Shown here: positions 1-5,000 of the stretch, in pieces
Layout of the letters: each line of letters opens with the position of its first letter
Numbering within the stretch: position 1 is the stretch's first letter
From: Candidatus Gerdarchaeota archaeon
GTDB lineage: Archaea; Asgardarchaeota; Heimdallarchaeia; JABLTI01
Direction: 5' to 3'
DNA length: 5,000 nt
Assembly: GCA_016840905.1 (NCBI GenBank)
Contig: JAEORM010000222.1
Location: forward strand, 1-5,000
Position numbers and translations under genes: made by a program
The notes under the pieces: model-generated
Told to the model about the DNA's origin: nothing
The model's database searches: none
What the model saw: the letters and a program-made list of their open reading frames with translations, nothing else

Positions 1-5
1 GTGAT
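1..5 (+). promoter_or_regulatory. Shine-Dalgarno-like GTGAT before tldE
   Basis: GTGAT lies two bases upstream of the TTG start at 8 and may be the end of a GGTGAT motif whose first base lies before the window. GGTGAT complements the 16S rRNA 3' end and is a common archaeal ribosome-binding sequence. The bases TGA at 2-4 also form an in-frame stop that fixes the 5' limit of the gene, and could be the stop of an upstream cistron. The very short spacing makes this a modest call. Confidence 0.4.
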
Positions 6-7
6 TT

Positions 8-1339
8 TTGGGTGATATTTATTTTAAAATTATTAACTTTGGATTAAAAAAAGGTGCTGATCAAAGAGAACTATTTATTTTGCATGGTTTTTCTGATGTT
101 ATCCAATTAGAGAAAAATGCAATTAAAGCTTCTGATAGTAAAACAGTAACAGGTATAGGCATTCGAGCATATACTAAAAATGGTTTGGGAATGGCTACTA
201 CATCTTTACTTGATATTGAATCAATTAAAGAAGCAACATTGAAAGCTGTGAAATTAAGTAAACTATCTCCTCCTGATAAATTATTCAAATCTTTACCCGG
301 ACCTTTTGATGATTATCCGAAAGTTGAAGGATTATCTGAAAAAGGAGTATCTGAATTATCATCAGACACATTAGCAGAAATGGCTATTGAAGCAATAGAT
401 AGTGCGCTAGAAAAACATGATGTCATCGTTAGCGGTAGTTTCAATAGGTCTTCAGCAATAGAAACTATCTATAATAGCTTGGGTGTAGAAATTAATCAGA
501 AAATGAGCTCATTATCAGGTGTTATTTTTGTTAAAGCTGAGAAAAAAGGAGATATAGCAACTTCGTGGGATTACCAAAAATCCAGAATAAAATCTGAATT
601 TAATTCTAAGAAAATTGGTAGAACAGCAGCTGAAAATGCATATTCACTATTAGGCTCAAAGAAAATAAAGAGTGATGAAATACCAATTATTTTAGATCCA
701 AGAAGCACTTTAGATACCTTATCTTCAATTGTAAGTGATGGATTAGATGCTTATGAAGTAATCTTAGGAACAGCTTTCTTTAAGGATCGACTTGGAGAAC
801 AAATTACTTCAGAATTGATAACTTTGAAAGATAATCCATTGACAAAATCTGGTGTTGGATCAGCAGTTTTTGATGACGAGGGTGTACCACATAAAGAGCT
901 AACATTACTAGAAAAAGGTGTAGCTAAAGCATATTTCTCTGATTCATATTGTGCTAATGTTTTAGGAATTAAAAATACTGGCCATGCTTCTAAAGGTAGT
1001 CTTAGCAGCAAACCTCATCCAGATTTAACTCAAATACAAATGGAACCTGGAGAATGGTCTTTAGATGAGATGATTTCTGAAACAAAGAAGGGACTTTACC
1101 TTAAAGATAGTTCGTTAGAACCATCAGCCGGTTCACCAAATATCTCTGTGTTAGTGGATCAAGGGTTCCTGATTAAAAACGGTGAAATAGCTCACCCACT
1201 AAAAGAAACAATGATTGGCACTACAGTTTTCGATCTTTTGAAAAATATTAATGCTGTATCAAAAGAACTACTATATGAATCAGGTTCCATATCGCCTTCT
1301 ATAAGGATAGCTAAAGCTCAAATTGCTGGTGGAGAATAA
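8..1339 (+). CDS. tldE: TldE/PmbA family protein, non-catalytic subunit of the TldD/TldE protease
   Basis: In the known family, TldD and TldE form a cytoplasmic heterodimeric metalloprotease that degrades unfolded peptides and, in enterobacteria, matures microcin B17; TldD carries the metal site. This 443-residue protein has the usual family length. Residues 15-66 match the first PmbA/TldD domain, including GADQRELFI and the GIRAYTKNGLGMATTS segment (51-66). The C-terminal domain runs from about 224 to 443, with LGEQITSELITLKDNP (262-277), FDDEGVPHKELTLLEKGV (288-305) and NGEIAHPLKETMIG (391-404). There is no HExxxH zinc motif, which points to TldE rather than TldD. The start is inferred: an in-frame TGA at 2-4 leaves TTG at 8 as the first usable codon, preceded by GTGAT at 1-5. 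No ATG, GTG or other TTG occurs in frame before about codon 25, which would cut into domain 1. The catalytic partner is outside the window, possibly immediately upstream. Function is confident at family level; the natural substrate is unknown. Confidence 0.9.
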   Translation: MGDIYFKIINFGLKKGADQRELFILHGFSDVIQLEKNAIKASDSKTVTGIGIRAYTKNGLGMATTSLLDIESIKEATLKAVKLSKLSPPDKLFKSLPGPFDDYPKVEGLSEKGVSELSSDTLAEMAIEAIDSALEKHDVIVSGSFNRSSAIETIYNSLGVEINQKMSSLSGVIFVKAEKKGDIATSWDYQKSRIKSEFNSKKIGRTAAENAYSLLGSKKIKSDEIPIILDPRSTLDTLSSIVSDGLDAYEVILGTAFFKDRLGEQITSELITLKDNPLTKSGVGSAVFDDEGVPHKELTLLEKGVAKAYFSDSYCANVLGIKNTGHASKGSLSSKPHPDLTQIQMEPGEWSLDEMISETKKGLYLKDSSLEPSAGSPNISVLVDQGFLIKNGEIAHPLKETMIGTTVFDLLKNINAVSKELLYESGSISPSIRIAKAQIAGGE

Positions 1340-1362
1340 AAATTTATTTTATTTTTTAATTT
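1340..1362 (+). terminator. T-rich tract after tldE, likely archaeal-type terminator
   Basis: Directly after the TAA of tldE the sequence is almost only T and A, with runs of four and six T (TTTTATTTTTTAATTT). No GC-rich stem precedes it. Stemless U-rich tracts are the usual intrinsic termination signal in archaea. In a genome this AT-rich, such a tract could also occur by chance. Confidence 0.5.
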
Positions 1363-1431
1363 ATAAAGAGCAAAATCATATATATGTAATAAAGTCCAAT
1401 TTCAATTATAAAATATAATCTTAAATTAATA
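1363..1431 (+). promoter_or_regulatory. Probable promoter region of the sdaAB-sdaAA operon
   Basis: This AT-rich stretch separates tldE from sdaAB and must hold the operon promoter if the T tract before it terminates transcription. Candidate TATA elements are TTATAAAG near 1361-1368 and the palindrome CATATATATG at 1377-1386; an archaeal start site about 25 bases downstream of the second would fall near 1408. A perfect bacterial -10 hexamer, TATAAT, sits at 1414-1419, but no convincing -35 is found 17 bases upstream. That hexamer is one arm of an inverted repeat, ATTATA-AAA-TATAAT (1405-1419). The exact promoter cannot be fixed from sequence alone. Confidence 0.35.
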
Positions 1432-1438
1432 GGTTGAT
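1432..1438 (+). promoter_or_regulatory. Ribosome-binding site GGTTGAT deciding the sdaAB start
   Basis: GGTTGAT resembles the GGTGAT anti-16S motif and lies four bases before TTG at 1443. It contains the alternative TTG at 1434, so starting at 1434 would place the start codon inside the ribosome-binding site. This supports the 1443 start. Confidence 0.5.
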
Positions 1439-1442
1439 AATT

Positions 1443-2132
1443 TTGACGGAAGAAAGTGCATTTAGAATATTAGGTCCAATTATGACTGGCCCTTCAAGTT
1501 CTCATACCGCAGGAGCTGTAAGAATAGGCCGAGCTGCTCGTTTGCTTTATGGAAAGCAACCTGAAGATGTAACAGTATATTTCCATGGCTCATTTGCTGA
1601 AACATGGAAAGGGCATGGAAGTGATAAAGCTGTTCTAGGTGGTTTGTTAGGATTTAAGACATTTGATGAAAGGATTAAAAATGCTGATAAGTTTATCGAA
1701 GAAGCTGGTATGAAAGTAGAGTTTAAAAAAATAAATTTAGGGAAACAATATCATCCAAATAGCATTAAAATTGTTGTTAATGATAAAGAAAATTCAGTTG
1801 AGTTGATAGCTGAATCAGTAGGTGGAGGCGATATAGTGATCAAAGAAATTCTAGGGTACGAAACAAATCTAACAGGAAGTAATGTAGCAATTATTTTAAA
1901 GCATAAAGATTATGTTGGTACTCTTTCTAATATCACTCGCGTTATTTCAAATTTTAAAATTAATATTATTTCATTGAGAAGTAGAGATATACCAAAGAAA
2001 AAAGAAGCATTAACTATAATTGAAATAGAGCAAAATGCTCCTAAGGAACTTAGGGGAGAATTAGAAAAAATCGAGGGAATGCAGATGGTTCGTATTATCC
2101 CCAAAATAGCCGAAGGCGAGGAGATGTTCTGA
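1443..2132 (+). CDS. sdaAB: L-serine dehydratase, iron-sulfur-dependent, beta subunit
   Basis: This is the beta subunit of the heteromeric [4Fe-4S] L-serine ammonia-lyase, a cytosolic enzyme that deaminates L-serine to pyruvate and ammonia. From TTG at 1443 it is 229 residues, normal for the family. An in-frame TTG at 1434 would add three residues. The 1443 start is preferred because it gives the same spacing from Met to the ILGP motif as in typical SdaAB proteins and follows GGTTGAT. The SDH beta domain covers about 3-140, with the signature GPSSSHTAG at 16-24, a conserved block with FHGSFAETWKGHGSDKAV (47-64), and ESVGGGD at 124-130. An ACT domain follows at about 148-221 (VAIILKHKDYVGTLSNITRV at its start). 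In related enzymes the ACT domain takes part in regulation by serine. Stop codon TGA is at 2130-2132, and sdaAA begins in the same frame after one AAA triplet. Identification is secure. Confidence 0.95.
   Translation: MTEESAFRILGPIMTGPSSSHTAGAVRIGRAARLLYGKQPEDVTVYFHGSFAETWKGHGSDKAVLGGLLGFKTFDERIKNADKFIEEAGMKVEFKKINLGKQYHPNSIKIVVNDKENSVELIAESVGGGDIVIKEILGYETNLTGSNVAIILKHKDYVGTLSNITRVISNFKINIISLRSRDIPKKKEALTIIEIEQNAPKELRGELEKIEGMQMVRIIPKIAEGEEMF
2118..2123 (+). promoter_or_regulatory. GAGGAG ribosome-binding candidate for sdaAA
   Basis: GAGGAG lies within the last codons of sdaAB, 12 bases before the sdaAA ATG at 2136. The spacing is longer than ideal, so translational coupling through termination at 2130-2132 and re-initiation four bases later is an equally likely way to start sdaAA. 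The nearer ATG at 2124 cannot be the start because it reads ATG-TTC-TGA in the same frame. Confidence 0.4.
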
Positions 2133-2135
2133 AAA

Positions 2136-3038
2136 ATGGTCGTTGATAGTGTCGTTCCTTTTCTTGAAAAAGCTAAAACTGAAAATAAATCTCTTGGTGA
2201 AATCATGCTTGAACATGAAATGGAAATCCAAGAAAAAAGCAAAGAAGAAATCATGGCTGCTATGGAAAAAATCTGGACTGTTATGGTAAATTCCATTGAG
2301 CAAGGTGTTAAAATTGACATAAAATCACCTAGTGGTATGTCTGGTGGTAATGCTAAAAAGATGCTTGAAAGATTAAAGAAGGGCAAAACTCTTACAGGAT
2401 CCAGTATTGTAAAAGTTGCTGCTCGAGCCATAGGTGTTGGAGAATATAATTCCTCAATGGGTATCATTGTTGCTGCACCTACAGCAGGTTCCGCAGGCGT
2501 TGTTCCTGCAGTTGTTTATACCACAGCAGAATTAACTAAAGCATCAAAGGAACAAATCATTAAAGGCCTATTTGCTTCTTCCTTAATTGGTTTGGTTTGT
2601 GATGCTAAAGCATCTACAAGTGGTTCTGAACATGGATGTCAAGCTGAAATTGGTGTTTCCGCTGCTATGGCTGCTGCTGCAGCTACTGATATCTCAGGAG
2701 GTTCAGCTGAAGAGGCAGTAAATGCTGCTGCTTTAGTGCTAAAGAACTCCTTAGGTTTAGCTTGTGATCCTGTTGCTGGATTGGTTGAAGTTCCTTGCAT
2801 AAAACGAAATGGTGTAATGGCAGCTATGGCATTGCTAGCAGTTGATATGTCTATGAGTGGTGTTGTTAGTGTTATCCCCTTTGATGATGTAGTTGCTGCT
2901 ATGGATGAAATTGGTCAATTAATGCCTTGTCAAATCAAGGAGACCTCAGAAGGTGGTTTAGCAACCACTAAAACTGGTAAAGGATACAAGATTTGGTTAA
3001 GAAGCAGTGGTGAAAGGATATTAGAAGATTCTGAATGA
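2136..3038 (+). CDS. sdaAA: L-serine dehydratase, iron-sulfur-dependent, alpha subunit
   Basis: This is the catalytic, cluster-binding subunit that pairs with SdaAB to convert L-serine to pyruvate and ammonia. Its 300 residues match the usual alpha-subunit length. The SDH alpha domain fills about 15-290. Visible family motifs are SPSGMSGGNAKK (64-75), AAPTAGSAGVVPAV (113-126), SEHGCQAEIG (164-173), GLACDPVAGLVEVPCIKRN (207-225) and ETSEGGLA (269-276). Cys168, Cys210 and Cys221 occupy the positions of the three protein ligands of the [4Fe-4S] cluster. By the family mechanism, the open fourth iron binds serine and makes the enzyme oxygen-sensitive. Cys155 and Cys265 are additional; there is no C-terminal cysteine. 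An alanine-rich helix (176-183, a run of GCT/GCA codons) is normal in this family. By eye, GC content is higher than in the neighbouring genes, which may reflect expression level or alanine/glycine content. It ends with TGA, then a T-rich tract. Confidence 0.95.
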   Translation: MVVDSVVPFLEKAKTENKSLGEIMLEHEMEIQEKSKEEIMAAMEKIWTVMVNSIEQGVKIDIKSPSGMSGGNAKKMLERLKKGKTLTGSSIVKVAARAIGVGEYNSSMGIIVAAPTAGSAGVVPAVVYTTAELTKASKEQIIKGLFASSLIGLVCDAKASTSGSEHGCQAEIGVSAAMAAAAATDISGGSAEEAVNAAALVLKNSLGLACDPVAGLVEVPCIKRNGVMAAMALLAVDMSMSGVVSVIPFDDVVAAMDEIGQLMPCQIKETSEGGLATTKTGKGYKIWLRSSGERILEDSE

Positions 3039-3050
3039 GAACGAACATTA

Positions 3051-3067
3051 GTTTTTTCTCTTTATTT
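3051..3067 (+). terminator. T-rich tract ending the sdaAB-sdaAA operon
   Basis: About twelve bases after the sdaAA stop the sequence becomes pyrimidine-rich, with TTTTTT then CTCTTTATTTC running into the 3' end of the convergent gene. There is no strong GC-rich stem; only a weak GAGAA/TTCTC pairing flanks it. This fits an archaeal U-rich terminator. The 23-base gap between the convergent stops leaves no T tract on the minus strand, so the opposite transcript probably ends inside sdaAA. Confidence 0.5.
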
Positions 3068-4315
3068 CTTCACAAATGAAGTATTTAATTTATCTAAAAT
3101 CTCTGCAAGTTCATAATATCGTCTATTCTGTATTTTAGACATAATATCAGTATATGAATCTTGGATTTTGCTATCTCCATATTCAATCTTTTTAAGGAAT
3201 TTACTTATTTCAAATAAGATATCAAGGAAATCCTTAGAAACATCACGGATCTCTCTATTGAACCCATCTACTTCTTTCTGTATAGTGCTAATATTAGCTG
3301 TTTTTCCCTCAACAAAATGTGAATTTATTTTCTTTTGTAATTCTTTCATAGCATTTTTTTCATTCATTACTTTAAGATTGAATCCCTTTATTCCTGCATG
3401 CATTAATTCCAAAGTTTTCGTATTTTCATATTTCCTATAATCAAATTCCTCTATTGCTTTTTGGGCTTGCTCTTTTATCAAGCTGTTAAGTTTTAACTTC
3501 TTCAATTCTTCCAACATTTTATTTTTATTTGCTTCCCAAAAGGTTTCTTTTTTGTCGTTTTCTATAGTATTAATCATTACAGCTATATACTTTAACAAAC
3601 AATCTTCTATTCTATTGGACCAAAAGAGAATATCATCTGTGGAAATAGCATTCTTATGTTCCATTTCAATATTCTTTAACGCTATTTCAAAAATAGCATC
3701 AACATTAGCATACATGAGATCTATATTTTTGGTTTTGACTGATTGAGTAATAGAGAAACGACTGAAATTCCAGAGCAAACGATAGAATGCTTTTTCTTGA
3801 TTTAATTTATCTACAAATATTTCCGGAGCAGTAATTTCAGCTAATTCGGGTTTTTCTTCGGTCAATTGAAAAATCATTTTTACAATAAAATCTTGTGGTG
3901 TCTTCCCAGCTAATTCTATACCTCTTGTATAACCTAAATTTTTGTGAAATGAGAGCCCTTCTTGATCCACTTTATTCAGGAAATCAAACTCAAAATTCTG
4001 TAGCGCTTTTTTAATTTCCATAGTGGATATATGTTGAATAAGAATTGTTATTCCGTTTAGTATTATGTTATATAGTAATTCTTGTGCTCCTGATAAGAAT
4101 TCATCAAATTTTGGTTTAATAGTAGCACTTTTTTTCTTGATTATCCTTCCAGAGGATTCAATATTGGTTAATAAAGATAAGTCAAGCGGAACGGATTCAG
4201 AATTTGGTAATTCCAATCTTGCTAAATCATTTGTATAAATTTTCTTAATTATTCCAATTTCCGAACCATTTTTATCTAAAACTATGGTACCACTATCTAC
4301 TTTTTCTTGACTCAT
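3062..4315 (-). CDS. Uncharacterised helix-rich protein with a possible PRC-barrel-like N-terminus
   Basis: I do not recognise a family for this 417-residue protein. Residues 8-50 look like a small beta-barrel. GTIVLDKNGSEIGIIKKIY followed by RLELP and VPLDLSLL has the alternating strands and 'G-x-V-x-D-x-x-G-x-x-I-G' pattern seen in PRC-barrel domains; this is pattern resemblance only. Residues 70-415 are predicted by eye to be almost entirely alpha-helical, with charged, heptad-like stretches around 260-300, 318-375 and 385-412 that could form coiled coils. There is no signal peptide, no clear membrane segment, no nucleotide-binding loop and no metal-binding cysteine cluster (one Cys, 239). 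A cytoplasmic scaffold or adaptor role is possible but unproven. The start is well supported: ATG at 4315 follows GAGGTAAT, and an in-frame TGA lies four codons upstream. It is downstream of the GAF/DHp gene on the same strand with a 134-base gap, so co-transcription is uncertain. The open frame looks like a real gene: it is long and convergent with sdaAA. Confidence 0.8.
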   Translation of the reverse strand: MSQEKVDSGTIVLDKNGSEIGIIKKIYTNDLARLELPNSESVPLDLSLLTNIESSGRIIKKKSATIKPKFDEFLSGAQELLYNIILNGITILIQHISTMEIKKALQNFEFDFLNKVDQEGLSFHKNLGYTRGIELAGKTPQDFIVKMIFQLTEEKPELAEITAPEIFVDKLNQEKAFYRLLWNFSRFSITQSVKTKNIDLMYANVDAIFEIALKNIEMEHKNAISTDDILFWSNRIEDCLLKYIAVMINTIENDKKETFWEANKNKMLEELKKLKLNSLIKEQAQKAIEEFDYRKYENTKTLELMHAGIKGFNLKVMNEKNAMKELQKKINSHFVEGKTANISTIQKEVDGFNREIRDVSKDFLDILFEISKFLKKIEYGDSKIQDSYTDIMSKIQNRRYYELAEILDKLNTSFVKK

Positions 4316-4318
4316 GTA

Positions 4319-4326
4319 ATTACCTC
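4319..4326 (-). promoter_or_regulatory. Shine-Dalgarno GAGGTAAT for the 417-residue protein
   Basis: Read on the minus strand, GAGGTAAT ends three bases before the ATG at 4315, and its GAGGT core ends six bases before it. It nearly matches the full anti-16S complement GAGGTGAT. With the in-frame TGA at 4327-4325 just upstream, it fixes this start. Confidence 0.7.
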
Positions 4327-4449
4327 AGAAGGCATATTGGTTCCTTTTTTGTGTCTTTTTTATTGATTTGCGAATATTCTTTTCAATTCTTGAAAACCTA
4401 AAAAACCTTTCTTTAATTCCCAAATGCAAGTTAAGAATTTATTTTTTTA
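4327..4449 (-). promoter_or_regulatory. Intergenic region between the two minus-strand genes, with T-rich and AT-rich elements
   Basis: This gap carries no recognisable RNA gene. On the minus strand it has stops soon after the upstream gene, then AAAGGTTTTTTAGGTTTTC (4410-4392), whose T6 run could be a weak terminator. Further on is the AT-rich stretch AGAATATTCGC followed by CAATAAAAAAG (about 4380-4355), which could hold a promoter for the 417-residue gene. An ATG at 4335 opens a seven-residue frame, MPSEVIT, whose TGA (4314-4312) overlaps the ATG of the main gene. None of these elements is certain. Confidence 0.25.
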
Positions 4450-5000
4450 CTATTTGGTTTTTATGCCTACTTCGAAAATAACTTCTTTTTCAAAACTTTC
4501 TTTTTGTTGCTTCATTTCATTTATTTTAGTAATTGCTGATTTTGTGCTATTTTTTAACAATCTGAGAAATTTAGCTTGATCATCATCAAGAGTGGTTGTC
4601 GATAATAATTCTGTTGACATGGATATTGATGTTATATCATTAGCAAAATCATGTCTCATCCGTTTAGCTATGCTTTGTAGCTGTGAATTTTGTTTTCTAA
4701 ATAAATCAATCAAAAGTAAATATTTGATTTTCTCTGCTATAATCCCACTGATTATATTAATGAAATTAATTTCTCTACTAGAAAATTTATATTTCGAATT
4801 ATTTGCTATCACAAAAAAACCAAATAAATAATCATTTGATTTGAATGCCTTAATTATTATTGTATTAATACCATTCATTTTTGAAAAAATTGTCTGTAGT
4901 TTCTTTCTTTCTTGCCAATTATCGATTATTAATAAATCATCATTTTTAAAAAATGATTTGAGGATTGAGATTCTTTCCTCATTTAATGCAACATGTGTTA
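4450..5000 (-). CDS. GAF-like sensor protein with a histidine-kinase DHp-like region and no ATPase domain (5' partial)
   Basis: The frame is open from the right edge of the window to TAG at 4452-4450, giving at least 182 visible residues; the true start lies beyond 5000. An internal ATG at 4878 is not a convincing start because it cuts a GAF-like fold. The visible upstream part includes DDLLIIDNWQERKK, typical of the mid-GAF strand and loop. Then come INTIIIKAFKSNDYLFGFFV and FSSREINFINIISGIIAEKI, which match the end of a GAF domain (visible residues about 1-100). A helical linker leads to AKRMRHDFANDITSISMS (visible 111-128), which looks like an H-box with His116 as candidate phospho-acceptor. 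A second helix rich in Lys and Ser (about 140-170) completes a DHp-like hairpin. The protein then stops, with no N, G1, F or G2 boxes of a HATPase domain and no sign of one in other frames downstream. It could be a phosphotransfer or dimerisation protein, a regulator of another kinase, or a degenerate kinase. The GAF and DHp calls are by pattern only. Confidence 0.7.
   Translation of the reverse strand, partial: THVALNEERISILKSFFKNDDLLIIDNWQERKKLQTIFSKMNGINTIIIKAFKSNDYLFGFFVIANNSKYKFSSREINFINIISGIIAEKIKYLLLIDLFRKQNSQLQSIAKRMRHDFANDITSISMSTELLSTTTLDDDQAKFLRLLKNSTKSAITKINEMKQQKESFEKEVIFEVGIKTK

Noticed and set aside
2130..2132. TGA between sdaAB and sdaAA as a recoded codon (selenocysteine or tryptophan)
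   Set aside because: sdaAA also ends in TGA, both subunits have normal lengths on either side, and SdaAB normally ends near here. An ordinary stop is the simplest reading.
1910..2467. A 185-residue open frame on the minus strand opposite the sdaAB-sdaAA junction
   Set aside because: It lies entirely opposite two well-identified genes, crosses their junction, has low-complexity Ile/Ser/Phe-rich sequence and matches no known domain. It is a shadow of codon usage on the other strand.
2655..2690. GCT/GCA repeat tract as a microsatellite
   Set aside because: It encodes the conserved alanine-rich helix of the SDH alpha domain, with mixed codons and an internal ATG codon. Protein conservation explains it.
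4592..4831. Plus-strand 79-residue open frame opposite the GAF-DHp gene
   Set aside because: It overlaps the DHp and GAF coding sequence fully and has no family features or convincing ribosome-binding site; it is a shadow frame.
4450..4878. Treating the internal ATG at 4878 as the true start of the GAF-DHp protein
   Set aside because: The frame stays open for at least 40 more codons to the window edge, and those residues continue a GAF-like pattern, so the start is beyond 5000.
1..5000. CRISPR array, insertion sequence, tRNA, rRNA or phage genes
   Set aside because: No regularly spaced repeats, transposase-like frames, terminal inverted repeats or tRNA-like cloverleaf sequences were seen on either strand.

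Overview
This is an AT-rich window from a prokaryote with compact genes. It holds five protein-coding genes: three rightward in the left 60% and two leftward in the right 40%, so the two blocks converge near 3040-3061. There is no gap over 300 bases, and I see no rRNA, tRNA, CRISPR array, insertion sequence or long repeat. An archaeal host is my preferred reading. The gene ends are followed by plain T-rich tracts without GC-rich hairpins. Two genes appear to start at TTG, with a GTGAT or GGTTGAT ribosome-binding sequence placed very close upstream. The last gene has an RHDFAND phospho-acceptor-like box resembling the RHDLRND type known from archaeal histidine kinases. An uncultured low-GC archaeon, possibly Asgard-like, would fit. 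A low-GC bacterium such as a clostridium cannot be excluded, because separate serine dehydratase subunits are also typical there.

Left block. Positions 8-1339 encode TldE (PmbA), the non-catalytic half of the TldD/TldE protease. Its partner tldD is not in the window but could lie just upstream; the TGA at 2-4 could be its stop. After a T-rich intergenic region come sdaAB (1443-2132) and sdaAA (2136-3038). These are the beta and alpha subunits of an oxygen-sensitive iron-sulfur L-serine dehydratase, which converts serine to pyruvate and ammonia. The two cistrons are in the same reading frame and only three bases apart.

Right block, minus strand. A 417-residue helix-rich protein (4315 to 3062) has a short beta-rich N-terminus that resembles a PRC-barrel. 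I do not recognise a family for the rest. Upstream of it, and cut by the window edge, is a protein with a GAF-like sensor region and a histidine-kinase dimerisation (DHp-like) helix pair. It stops before any ATP-binding domain. These two genes may form a signalling pair, but that rests only on orientation and proximity.

The left block is ordinary protein turnover and amino-acid catabolism. The least explained material is the right block: the kinase-like protein without a catalytic domain and the unassigned 417-residue protein next to it.
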